A DNA stretch of 9,162 nucleotides. Source: Marinilabiliaceae bacterium UBA5213 (GTDB taxonomy: Bacteria; Bacteroidota; Bacteroidia; Bacteroidales; Marinilabiliaceae). The DNA lies in NCBI GenBank assembly GCA_002412555.1, contig DHVH01000324.1, forward strand, positions 1 to 9,162, read 5' to 3'. Positions 1 to 7,706 of this stretch are shown piece after piece. Every line of letters begins with the position of its first letter. The stretch's first letter is position 1. A program made the position numbers and the translations under genes. The notes below the pieces were generated by a model. That model did not search any database, was not told the origin of the DNA, and saw only the letters and a list, made by a program, of their open reading frames with translations.

Positions 1-2259
1 TAAAATGCTCAAATGCGGAATGTTCTGAACCTTTTCATCCCTTAGATTCATTTTAAGCACCGGCTTAGGTGTTTTATTGTGACGAACAACAACGATGTTA
101 ACGTCTGCATATTCTGTAAGCAGATGGGCATCCGCAACCACGCCAACCGGAGGAGTATCAATAACGATCATATCGTATTTACCCTGCAATTCTTCCATTA
201 GCTGTTTAGTGACTTCGCCAGCTATAAGTTCTGACGGGTTTGGCGGAATGTGTCCGGCAAAAATAATGTGTAGATTCTCAAGCTCCGAATCCGTATTGAT
301 TATATCTTCGACCTTGGCATCTCCTGTATAGAAACTACTTAAGCCATTGCCGTTTGCGGAAATGCCCGACTGTTTGCTGAGGGACGGTCGGCGCATGTCA
401 AACTCAATAAGCAGCGTTTTTTTGTTCAACTGAGCAAATGACCTGGCAAGGTTAATGGCGCAGAACGATTTACCCTCACCCGGCAGGGTACTCGTAATCA
501 ATACCGTTTTAGAAGCCTTTTGATTGGAGTAATACCCGAGGGATGTGCGTATGCTTCTGAACGATTCTGCCAGAATGGTATTGGTGTTAGCTGTCGTTGC
601 CACTTCTACCAGACTAGCTTTTCCATTTCGCTTCTCATAGGGCACTTCTCCTATAATTGGCAGAGTCGAAAACTCTTTAACATCGTCCGTTTCGAGCACC
701 TTGTCATTGGTGAATATTTTAATAAAGATAATTACAGCAGGTAAAAACAATCCCAGGAGCAATACCAGCATAATGGATCGCTTCATGTCGGGCACCACCA
801 TCCCTTTGAATAGAGCCGCTTCAACTATTTCATTGTCCGGCCTGTTGGCAGCCTTAGCTAATTGAGCCTCGGTCAATTTGGTCAACAAAAAGGTGTACGT
901 TTCATTATTCATTTGACGCGAGCGCTCAATATTCAAAAGTCGCTGCTCGGTACGGGGAAGATTTCTAATTTGCCCGGTTAAACTGTACAGCCTTCTGTTC
1001 GTATCATCCAAGGACAAGTGAGTTGCTGAGATAACACTCTTAAGAGATTCCAAAATGTTGTTTTTTAGATTCTCAATACTGGCGTTCATCCTTGTTATAT
1101 TTGGATTTTCAGTGGTAGCGTTAAACCTTAAAGCAGAACGCTCAGCGTTAAGCGTAGAAAGTTGCCCGATCAACTGACCCAAGACCGGATCCTCAATGCC
1201 CATTGAAGTAGGCACGATAACCTCCTGCATATCCCGGTTGCTTTCGATATAGTCATTCAAATAGGAGTAATAGTCCAGTTTAGCCAACAAGGCAGACTTC
1301 TGATCCTCTAGTTCTTTGGATTGTGTAAGAATCATTTGGCCCTGATAGGAAACATCCATCACTTCGTTTACCGACCTGAAATTTTCAAGGACATTCTCCG
1401 CAGCTCCCAGCGAGTCAGCCACACCCACCAATTGCTTCTCAATAAAATCAATGGTATTCAGTGCAATTTGATTCTTCCGCTCCAGTGTATAATTAACAGA
1501 ATTTTGAGCCAGTTTATTAAGAAAATCGATGCCTTTCTGCACATTATTTTCCATGATGGAAATCTCAACAATGGTAGAACCAAAAACAGCACGATCAAGA
1601 ACCAGTTTAGACTTGTAATGACCAACCAGGGCATGCATGCTATTGATGGTAAATTTGTAAGTTTTTTCATGGTAATTGGTGCCAGGAATATTGTCTTCAA
1701 CCGGAACAATAGAGAAGGCAAACAGCGGATGCGTTATCTTTTCAAAAAGATTATACTCCTTTGAAAAATTGCTACCTTCCAGTGAAAGACGGTATCTCTC
1801 TCTAGACAAAAACTCAATTACAAAACTCAACCCGGCAGGGTTTACCTCCGATGAATCAATTATCACCCTGAAGGGCGATTTTTTATAAATCTCCTGGGTT
1901 TTAAACGTCTCCTTTTCAAAATAGGATATTTCAAAATCGAGTTGTCGAAGCGTCTTTTCAACCTGCTTGCGGGAAGTTAGAATAATCGTTTGGTTCTCAA
2001 TAAAACTTTGTCCCCCTAGTGAGACACCTGGCAAAGCCCGCTCTCCGACATCTACCCTGCCTGTAGCATCCTGCCCCTCAGAAATCAACAACTGGGTACT
2101 TATTAAGTACATAGGAGTGGTGGTCTGATATAAAGCAACGGATATAAAGGTCGCTACAATCAAAAATATAGGAAAAAAATACCAATACCTCAGCGCCCTG
2201 TAAAAGAACTTCTTAAGGTCCAGGGTTTTTTCGTTTTCAACTTCTTCAAAATTCTTCAT
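1..2259 (-). CDS. wzc: Wzc-like exopolysaccharide co-polymerase / tyrosine autokinase (3' end cut by window)
   Basis: This inner-membrane protein combines a Wzz-type chain-length regulator with a cytosolic bacterial tyrosine kinase, and should control polymerisation and export of a capsule or exopolysaccharide. The frame is open from the ATG at 2259 to the window edge, giving 753 residues; the C-terminus, including any tyrosine cluster, is outside. Visible parts are a first membrane segment (about 26-44), a long coiled-coil periplasmic region, a GNVR-type segment before the second membrane segment (about 496-513), and then the kinase. The kinase shows the ExxRxxR oligomerisation motif (E565, R568, R571), Walker A STLPGEGKS (590-598), Walker A' LLIEFDMR (616-623) and Walker B IVIDTPP (698-704). 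The usual first Asp of Walker A' is Glu619. The gene lies 20 nt after the export lipoprotein gene, so the two are probably cotranscribed. No Shine-Dalgarno precedes the start, as is common in Bacteroidota. Confidence 0.95.
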   Translation of the reverse strand, partial: MKNFEEVENEKTLDLKKFFYRALRYWYFFPIFLIVATFISVALYQTTTPMYLISTQLLISEGQDATGRVDVGERALPGVSLGGQSFIENQTIILTSRKQVEKTLRQLDFEISYFEKETFKTQEIYKKSPFRVIIDSSEVNPAGLSFVIEFLSRERYRLSLEGSNFSKEYNLFEKITHPLFAFSIVPVEDNIPGTNYHEKTYKFTINSMHALVGHYKSKLVLDRAVFGSTIVEISIMENNVQKGIDFLNKLAQNSVNYTLERKNQIALNTIDFIEKQLVGVADSLGAAENVLENFRSVNEVMDVSYQGQMILTQSKELEDQKSALLAKLDYYSYLNDYIESNRDMQEVIVPTSMGIEDPVLGQLIGQLSTLNAERSALRFNATTENPNITRMNASIENLKNNILESLKSVISATHLSLDDTNRRLYSLTGQIRNLPRTEQRLLNIERSRQMNNETYTFLLTKLTEAQLAKAANRPDNEIVEAALFKGMVVPDMKRSIMLVLLLGLFLPAVIIFIKIFTNDKVLETDDVKEFSTLPIIGEVPYEKRNGKASLVEVATTANTNTILAESFRSIRTSLGYYSNQKASKTVLITSTLPGEGKSFCAINLARSFAQLNKKTLLIEFDMRRPSLSKQSGISANGNGLSSFYTGDAKVEDIINTDSELENLHIIFAGHIPPNPSELIAGEVTKQLMEELQGKYDMIVIDTPPVGVVADAHLLTEYADVNIVVVRHNKTPKPVLKMNLRDEKVQNIPHLSIL

Positions 2260-2279
2260 AACAAAAAACAAATTACATA

Positions 2280-3062
2280 TTACCTCTGCGTCAGCGTATA
2301 AACAAGAATAGAGACACTCACCAAACTAGTAGCCAAACCTAAGGGAATTGCTGAAAGATTCCACTGCTTGAGTCTTCGAGGTTCGACATAAATTATATCT
2401 CCGGGTTTCAGGTAAAAATAAGGAGAGAACAATATCTTTTCGTCAGTAGTATCTATTATTATCATCTGAGGGGTTTCACCATCTCTACGAATGAGTCTCA
2501 CCGTCTTTCGATTAGCAAAGTCAGTCATGTCACCCGAGAGACTAACCGCTTCGAGAATTGAAATCTCTTCACTATTCATTAAAAAACGGCCTGGGGTCTT
2601 TACCTCTCCCATCACTGTAACATGGTCATTGAGTAATTTCACAATGGCACCACTCTGATCGATGTATTTGCTGGCTGCCAGCTCCACTTTTTGGGCAATT
2701 TCATGTAAAGAGAGTCCTGCTACATATATTTTTCCCAAAAAGGGATAGTCAATAGAACCATCTAAACCTACCCGGTAACCCAATAAACTGGCAGACATAG
2801 GGTTATTGGCCATGGCGTTGTACCCGGATTCATTATTTAAAAAGGCAGAGGAACGATCATCCAAGCTGGTCACACGTATATACAATAAATCACTTGGCTT
2901 GACCAAATAATCACCCTTTTCAATTTTATATTGACCTTCAAGGTCTTCCAGCTTTATAGCCATATCGCCTTGTAAATATATAGACTCCTTAAGCGAAACA
3001 CAAGACACAGCCATAAACAATCCAACGATGGATACCAAATAAATTTTAATCATTGACTTCAT
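2280..3062 (-). CDS. wza: Wza-like polysaccharide export (OPX) lipoprotein
   Basis: The 260-residue product should be the outer-membrane or periplasmic export partner of the downstream Wzc-like protein, carrying polysaccharide out of the cell. The N-terminus has a hydrophobic signal (about 5-20) ending in AVSC, so Cys21 is the likely lipidated residue; the lipobox is loose because -3 is Ala. A Poly_export (PES) domain follows (about 52-146, starting VKPSDLLYIRV, with GLDGSIDYPFLGKI at 99-112), then one SLBB-type domain (about 147-227, with VMGEVKTPGRF at 150-160 and LKPGDIIYVEP at 218-228). Residues about 236-256 form a hydrophobic C-terminal helix. The protein is shorter than E. coli Wza (about 380 residues), as is usual for Bacteroidota homologues with a single SLBB. 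The start is the first ATG; Met4 is a possible alternative. It is first in the pair and lies 20 nt ahead of wzc. Confidence 0.93.
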   Translation of the reverse strand: MKSMIKIYLVSIVGLFMAVSCVSLKESIYLQGDMAIKLEDLEGQYKIEKGDYLVKPSDLLYIRVTSLDDRSSAFLNNESGYNAMANNPMSASLLGYRVGLDGSIDYPFLGKIYVAGLSLHEIAQKVELAASKYIDQSGAIVKLLNDHVTVMGEVKTPGRFLMNSEEISILEAVSLSGDMTDFANRKTVRLIRRDGETPQMIIIDTTDEKILFSPYFYLKPGDIIYVEPRRLKQWNLSAIPLGLATSLVSVSILVYTLTQR

Positions 3063-3171
3063 TTTAGAATGCTTTTAAATAGACTGCAATTTAGCGAATA
3101 CATTGCGACATAGTAAAATTATGTGCCAAGGTTTAATCATCGCTTTTAGGAAGTTGGTCAAATATTGGATC

Positions 3172-3201
3172 TTGTATTATTTATAAATTACATTTAATTT
3201 G
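3172..3201 (+). promoter_or_regulatory. Candidate Bacteroidota-type promoter for comEC
   Basis: TTG at 3172-3174 is followed after exactly 19 nt by TTAATTTG at 3194-3201, which matches the Bacteroidota -7 consensus TAnnTTTG in all but the second base. The spacing is the one expected for this sigma factor class. It ends 27 nt before the comEC ATG, leaving a short leader. The intergenic region is AT-rich, so a chance match is possible. Confidence 0.45.
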
Positions 3202-3228
3202 CAAAAATTCAGCAATCAACAATAACCA

Positions 3229-5298
3229 ATGACCCTGTTTCGCCAAATACCCTTCTTAAGAATCTTGATCTTTTTAGTGGCCGGAATACTGTTACAACAA
3301 CATATCAACCCGTTCATTATTAAGGGCCAGGTGCTTTTCATCCTATTTATAACAGCATCGGCTTTTCTGCTTATTTCGTATCACTTCTGGCACCACAATT
3401 ATTCATTGCGATGGATTCCTGGGTTGTTAATGGCATCTTTGATTTTGATGACCGGACTGGTTCTGTCGCAACATCAGATGCCAAAAACACCAAACACAGC
3501 CATTACTACTAAAGTGGTCGGAATTGTCAAAACGGTAGAGTACAGAGACGAAAACCGTCTCCGCATCACGCTGCAGCCCGAAGCCTTTCATGAGTCTACT
3601 TCCTTGCGGAAAAGGGACAAGCTATTACTAATGGTACAAGGGCCCCTTGATGTGACACCAAAAGAAGGAGACCGGCTGCTATTTAAAGGAGTTCTGCGCC
3701 CTTTACCATCGCCCACTAATCCGAATGCCTTTAATTATGGCCAACATCTTCATAACAATGGTTTCTCGGCCCAAGCCTTTTTAAGTTCAAAGGACATTTC
3801 AATAACAACGCCCAACCGTTTTGATTACCGCACACTTCCCGCTAAAATAAGGAGCAAATGCCTCACCATTTTTCGCAATAGCGGAGTCACTGATCCGGCA
3901 CTTACCATCATCCAGGCCTTGTTATTGGGAGACCGATCTGGCATGGACCGTGAATTACAAGACAGTTTTATTAAAAGTGGCGCCATTCACTTGCTGGCGG
4001 TATCGGGACTACACGTTGGTGTACTTTACATGCTTCTGGGAAGTTTTTTATCGCTTTTCTTTAAACCATCCAACGTCATCAGCATCCTGTTCTCTTTAGG
4101 ATTTTTATTTTCCTATGCTTTCATCACAGGCTTTTCGCCTTCGGTATCACGTGCCGCATTAATGTTTGCGGTGATTCACATTGGTCGCGCCACCAACAGA
4201 AACACCAATATTTATAATTCACTTGCTGTTTCAGCCAGTCTGCTGCTCATCATAAACCCCCTGTTTCTCTATCATGTTGGCTTTTGGTTAAGTCATTTGG
4301 CCGTTCTAGGCATTGTTGCCTTCTACCCATTGATTAACGGACTGCTTACTTTTCGATTCGTTGTATGGCGCCATCTATGGTCCTTAATGGCCGTATCACT
4401 GGCAGCGCAAATAACAACCTGGCCTGTTTCCTTATATACTTTTGGCGCCTTTCCTACCTGGTTTCTATTAAGCAACCTGCTGATGTTACCTTTGGTAGCC
4501 CCCATATTATTGTTGGCCCTTGCCAACCTCCTCTTTTCCTTCTCCCCCTTTCTTTCATCCATCTTTGCCGGCGGGCTAAACGATATGCTCGTGTTCATGG
4601 CAGAAATGGCGGTAGCCATTGAGCATTTGCCCAAGGGCTATATGGAGTACCTCTCGTTATCCTTCCCTCTGGTAATCGTGAGTTACATCGCCATTCATCA
4701 AATGGCTCAGCTGTGCTTTCGTCGCAACGGGAAATACTGGATAGGGCTCACCGCAAGCCTACTTGCATTAACAGCAGGGTTAAACATCCAATTGCAGCAC
4801 AAACTAAACAGCGAACAAATTGTTATTTATGATACCAGCCAGGGCCTTTTGATTGATGTCATCCAAAATGGCCAAATCTTAACCATTGAATCAGATGATT
4901 TGAATCAGCGCACAAAAAACTATGCGCGCAACACCTATATCAAACAATTCAGAATACACAATCAACCCGACAGGATACAGACCCTCACGAGCGATACCCT
5001 AATGCAGATCCTTGAAATAGCTCTTGACTCACAGCACCTTCTGGTGGCCAGCGGACAAGGGAAAGGAACCATTGTTCCCTCCGAAGCTTATAAGGCCAAG
5101 GTGGTTGTTTTAAGTGGACCCATTAACATAGACCTTCAACAACTCATAGAAAAAACGAATTGCAGAACCATTGTAGCTGGCTCAACTTGTCCCTATTGGC
5201 TTGTAGAAAAATGGAAAAAGGAAACAGCGAATAACTCAATAACCTTTCATTCAATTCGTGAACAGGGCGCTTATATATCCCACAACAAGTCAAAATAA
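3229..5298 (+). CDS. comEC: ComEC/Rec2-family DNA uptake channel protein
   Basis: This polytopic inner-membrane protein should carry transforming single-stranded DNA into the cytoplasm. At 689 residues it shows an N-terminal DUF4131-like region with several membrane segments (about 8-24, 34-52, 62-80) and a soluble OB-like part (about 90-195). The Competence domain follows (about 225-495), carrying the family hallmark ALLLGDRSGMD (230-240) and the SGAIHLLAVSGLHVG stretch (250-264), plus many further membrane helices. The tail (about 525-689) aligns in style with the last strands of the metallo-beta-lactamase domain, for example KVVVLSGPINIDLQ (624-637), but has no HxHxDH metal motif. That shortened tail is, to my knowledge, common in Bacteroidota. 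The ATG at 3229 is the natural start, since it opens straight into the first membrane region. No terminator is visible before trkA, 87 bp downstream, so readthrough is possible. Confidence 0.95.
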   Translation: MTLFRQIPFLRILIFLVAGILLQQHINPFIIKGQVLFILFITASAFLLISYHFWHHNYSLRWIPGLLMASLILMTGLVLSQHQMPKTPNTAITTKVVGIVKTVEYRDENRLRITLQPEAFHESTSLRKRDKLLLMVQGPLDVTPKEGDRLLFKGVLRPLPSPTNPNAFNYGQHLHNNGFSAQAFLSSKDISITTPNRFDYRTLPAKIRSKCLTIFRNSGVTDPALTIIQALLLGDRSGMDRELQDSFIKSGAIHLLAVSGLHVGVLYMLLGSFLSLFFKPSNVISILFSLGFLFSYAFITGFSPSVSRAALMFAVIHIGRATNRNTNIYNSLAVSASLLLIINPLFLYHVGFWLSHLAVLGIVAFYPLINGLLTFRFVVWRHLWSLMAVSLAAQITTWPVSLYTFGAFPTWFLLSNLLMLPLVAPILLLALANLLFSFSPFLSSIFAGGLNDMLVFMAEMAVAIEHLPKGYMEYLSLSFPLVIVSYIAIHQMAQLCFRRNGKYWIGLTASLLALTAGLNIQLQHKLNSEQIVIYDTSQGLLIDVIQNGQILTIESDDLNQRTKNYARNTYIKQFRIHNQPDRIQTLTSDTLMQILEIALDSQHLLVASGQGKGTIVPSEAYKAKVVVLSGPINIDLQQLIEKTNCRTIVAGSTCPYWLVEKWKKETANNSITFHSIREQGAYISHNKSK

Positions 5299-5385
5299 CC
5301 CCACCGATAAACCCGATTTTGTTATGCTATTTGAATTATATTGTATTAATTTGCCTTCTGTTTTTTAAACAAATTTGAGAACCAA

Positions 5386-6726
5386 ATGAAGATTTTGATT
5401 GCCGGAGCCGGAGAAGTTGGAAATCACCTTGCCAAGCTTTTTTGTAATGAGGATCATGACGTCATTTTAATGGATGACGATGAATCCAAATTGCGAAAAG
5501 CAGAATCGCATTTTGATTTAATGACCGTGGTAGGTTCGGTAACATCCATTAGTGATTTAAAAGGTGCACAGGTTAAAACCTGTGACCTGTTCATCGCTGT
5601 TCCGCCCTATGAGGAAGTGAGCATCCTATCGGCCATGCTGGCCAAAAAGCTGGGGGCCAAAAAGACCTTTGCCCGAATTAACAACCAGGAATACCTGCAA
5701 CCTGAAAACAAAGAGTATTTCAGGCAATTGGGGGTAGACGAAATGATTTACCCTGAGCACTTAGGTGCTCAGGAAATAATGGCTTCCTTGAAGCAGGTCG
5801 GCATCCGTCAAATGTTTGAGTTCAATGGTGGCAAACTACTGCTTTATGCCGTTAAAATCAGGAACAACGCGCCAATTGTCGGCTTAACCCTCTCGGAGGC
5901 ATCGGCCCTGCACACCACCAACACCTATTTTACAGTAGCCATCAATAGGGATGGTAAGACCATTATTCCGAGAGGCAAAGATATGTTTGAGCACAACGAT
6001 CTGGCCTATGTGGTGACCACTAAAGGCGGAGCCGCCCAATTACTGGCGGATGCAGGCAAAGTTCAATATGATGTACGCAATGTAATGATATTGGGAGGAA
6101 GCCGCATTGGTAAAAAAGTAGCCAAACAACTCGAATACCAATACCATATAAAACTCATTGAGATCAACCGTGAAAAAAGTGCCCGTCTGGCCGATTATCT
6201 TGAAAACACACTGGTCATCAATGGCGACGGCCGCAACCTTGATTTATTAAAGGACGAAGGCATTGGCAAGACCGATGCTTTTGTAGCAGTAACCGGCAAC
6301 TCCGAAGTCAATATTTTGGCCTGCCAACTGGCCAAAAAAATGGGTGTCAAAAAAACCGTAGCTGAAGTAGAGAACATGGATTACATCGATTTGGCGGAGA
6401 ACATTGGTATAGGCACCATCATCAACAAAAAACTGATTGCTGCCAGCTATATATTCCGACACACCTTTAAGGCCAACGTGTCTTACGTGAAATGCCTGAC
6501 AGCCACCGATGCCGATGTGCTGGAACTCATCACCCAGGAAGGGGCAAAAATCACCAAAGGCACACTGCGCGACCTGGACTTGCCCAAGGATATGAATATC
6601 GGGGGTGTGATTCGGGGTGAGGAAGTTATCATTCCAAATGGCGACACGCGTATTCAGCCCAACGACAGAGTGGTTGTTTTTGCCTTACCTTCAGGTATTA
6701 AAAAGGTGGAGAAAATGTTTTTGTAA
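5386..6726 (+). CDS. trkA: Trk system potassium uptake regulator TrkA
   Basis: This peripheral cytosolic protein binds nucleotides and gates the TrkH/TrkG membrane potassium channel. The 446 residues follow the canonical duplicated layout RCK_N-RCK_C-RCK_N-RCK_C. The first Rossmann domain opens with GAGEVG (7-12) and has acidic D30 at the end of strand 2, typical of NAD(H) binders. The second opens with GGSRIG (237-242) and has E259 in the matching place. TrkA_C domains lie at about 140-225 and 365-446. The internal duplication is still readable: LAKKLGAKKTF (85-95) matches LAKKMGVKKTV (314-324). Length is close to that of E. coli TrkA (458). No trkH-like gene adjoins it: comEC is upstream and a convergent gene downstream. 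The leader has no Shine-Dalgarno. Confidence 0.96.
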   Translation: MKILIAGAGEVGNHLAKLFCNEDHDVILMDDDESKLRKAESHFDLMTVVGSVTSISDLKGAQVKTCDLFIAVPPYEEVSILSAMLAKKLGAKKTFARINNQEYLQPENKEYFRQLGVDEMIYPEHLGAQEIMASLKQVGIRQMFEFNGGKLLLYAVKIRNNAPIVGLTLSEASALHTTNTYFTVAINRDGKTIIPRGKDMFEHNDLAYVVTTKGGAAQLLADAGKVQYDVRNVMILGGSRIGKKVAKQLEYQYHIKLIEINREKSARLADYLENTLVINGDGRNLDLLKDEGIGKTDAFVAVTGNSEVNILACQLAKKMGVKKTVAEVENMDYIDLAENIGIGTIINKKLIAASYIFRHTFKANVSYVKCLTATDADVLELITQEGAKITKGTLRDLDLPKDMNIGGVIRGEEVIIPNGDTRIQPNDRVVVFALPSGIKKVEKMFL

Positions 6727-6768
6727 ATATTTACCCGCTAATTCACACTGATTTGCCTGTTTATTTTT

Positions 6769-6790
6769 CAAAACCAATATCTTGGTTTTG
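6769..6790. terminator. Perfect 9-bp inverted repeat between convergent trkA and yciO, possible bidirectional terminator
   Basis: CAAAACCAA (6769-6777) and TTGGTTTTG (6782-6790) are exact reverse complements around a 4-nt loop, TATC. The hairpin sits in the 142-bp gap between two convergent stop codons, the right place for a shared terminator. The stem is AT-rich and no long T run follows it on either strand; the only T4 lies inside the 3' arm. It may therefore be a weak terminator or an RNA-end stabiliser. Confidence 0.4.
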
Positions 6791-6868
6791 TAGGTTGCTT
6801 GCATCTTAAATGCGATTACCAGATTTTTAAGCAGTTTCACCATTGTTTAGAAAGTACTTCTAATCAAA

Positions 6869-7483
6869 TCAAAGATCCAGATCCCCTTTTCCCTGGCGGA
6901 TAATCTCAAAAGGATACTCCGTGCAATCAACTATGGTCGAGGCTTCATTGTCGCCATAGCCGCCATCAATGACCAGGTCCACCAGGTTCTCATACTTTTC
7001 GTGAATCAATTCCGGATCGGTGGTGTATTCAATAATTTCATCGTCATCGCGAATAGAAGTGTTCAGAATTGGGTTGCCCAACTCCCGGACAATCTCCAGA
7101 ATGATAGGGTTATCAGGTATGCGGAAACCTATCGTCTTTTTATTGTTCTTAAAGAGTTTGGGCACATTGCCACTTGCCGGAAGAATAAAGGTAAAGGGTC
7201 CGGGCAGATGTTTCTTAAGCAACTTGAACACATGATTATCAAGCGCCTTGCTATAGGCAGACAGGTGACTCATGTCGTGACAAATAAAGGACAAGTGGTC
7301 TTTTCGCAGGTCAAGTCCCTTGATTTTCGCAATTCTTTCAACCGCCTTGCTGTTATTGATATCACAACCCAAACCGTAAACCGTATCAGTTGGGTAAATG
7401 ACCAGACCTCCGGACCTTAAAACCTCCACCACTTTTTGTATCTCACGGGGATTGGGATTTTCGGGATAGATTTTCACGAGCAT
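6869..7483 (-). CDS. yciO: YciO/TsaC/Sua5-family protein (threonylcarbamoyl-AMP synthase-like)
   Basis: This family folds as YrdC domains. TsaC/Sua5 members make threonylcarbamoyl-AMP from threonine, bicarbonate and ATP for the tRNA t6A modification. The 204-residue product has the family motifs PTDTVYGLGCD (31-41), PGPFTFIL (94-101), GFRIPDNP (119-126) and STIVDC (182-187). Its features fit the YciO branch better than TsaC: the RKDHLSFICHDMSHLSAY stretch (60-77) resembles E. coli YciO, and NTS (141-143) stands where TsaC has an S-x-N motif. There is no C-terminal Sua5 domain. I chose the ATG at 7483, which gives the family-like start MLVKIYPENPN; the frame could also open at a TTG at 7492, which is less likely. 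It is monocistronic as far as can be seen and convergent with trkA. The actual reaction in this organism is not certain. Confidence 0.92.
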   Translation of the reverse strand: MLVKIYPENPNPREIQKVVEVLRSGGLVIYPTDTVYGLGCDINNSKAVERIAKIKGLDLRKDHLSFICHDMSHLSAYSKALDNHVFKLLKKHLPGPFTFILPASGNVPKLFKNNKKTIGFRIPDNPIILEIVRELGNPILNTSIRDDDEIIEYTTDPELIHEKYENLVDLVIDGGYGDNEASTIVDCTEYPFEIIRQGKGDLDL

Positions 7484-7493
7484 AGCGAACAAT

Positions 7494-7503
7494 TTTGATC
7501 AAA
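7494..7503. repeat. 10-bp palindrome TTTGATCAAA upstream of yciO
   Basis: TTTGATCAAA is a perfect palindrome 10 nt upstream of the yciO ATG and overlaps its candidate -7 element. It could be a small operator, but a palindrome of this size is expected by chance in AT-rich intergenic DNA. No second copy was noticed in the window. Confidence 0.3.
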
Positions 7504-7507
7504 GATA
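7500..7507 (-). promoter_or_regulatory. Candidate -7 promoter element for yciO
   Basis: On the minus strand this reads TATCTTTG, an exact match to the Bacteroidota -7 consensus TAnnTTTG, ending 16 nt before the yciO ATG. No TTG lies at the expected 19-nt spacing upstream, so only half of the promoter is supported. If real, the transcript would have a very short leader of roughly 10 nt. Confidence 0.35.
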
Positions 7508-7706
7508 AGAAACGAATAGGGAATATTGGATACTTTTCAGATAAGGCTGCTTCCCATCACTTAAAAATCAGGTACCCGTTGTCGTATTTTTCCCCTATTT
7601 TGAATCACCACCACCTGTAATAGACCAACTTTATTTAATGTTAGCACAAATAAGCAAACTATTCGGCAAGATTTAACGTAATTAAAGTCAACTAAAACCT
7701 GAAAAA

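Larger units (their letters stand above)
7484..7706. other. Divergent intergenic region without a supported gene
   Basis: These 223 bp separate the divergent yciO and chemoreceptor genes and must hold both sets of start signals. Apart from the -7 element and palindrome near yciO I see nothing strong: no good -33/-7 pair for the chemoreceptor, no stable hairpin and no RNA gene. A 67-codon minus-strand frame (7561-7764) crosses into the chemoreceptor gene but has no recognisable features. Confidence 0.5.

Noticed and set aside
1321..1764. 147-codon plus-strand frame inside the wzc region (and other frames at 95-331, 520-744, 1676-1888)
   Set aside because: They lie antisense to a fully open wzc frame whose translation shows clear Wzz and kinase motifs; their products look like nothing known.
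3109..3125. Small inverted repeat ACATA/TATGT upstream of wza
   Set aside because: Only five base pairs in AT-rich DNA; too weak to call an operator.
5346..5353. TTAATTTG upstream of trkA, the same octamer as the comEC -7 candidate
   Set aside because: No TTG or TTTG lies at the 19-nt spacing: the nearest ones leave 12 or 24 nt, so a promoter is not supported.
6334..6355. Two runs of seven A within trkA, possible slippage or frameshift sites
   Set aside because: Both encode Lys-Lys in the correct frame, and the protein continues with normal TrkA sequence on both sides; the matching repeat in the first half of trkA has the same lysine pairs.
7484..7492. Upstream TTG start for yciO adding three residues
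   Set aside because: The codon is TTG, and the ATG at 7483 gives an N-terminus that matches the family.
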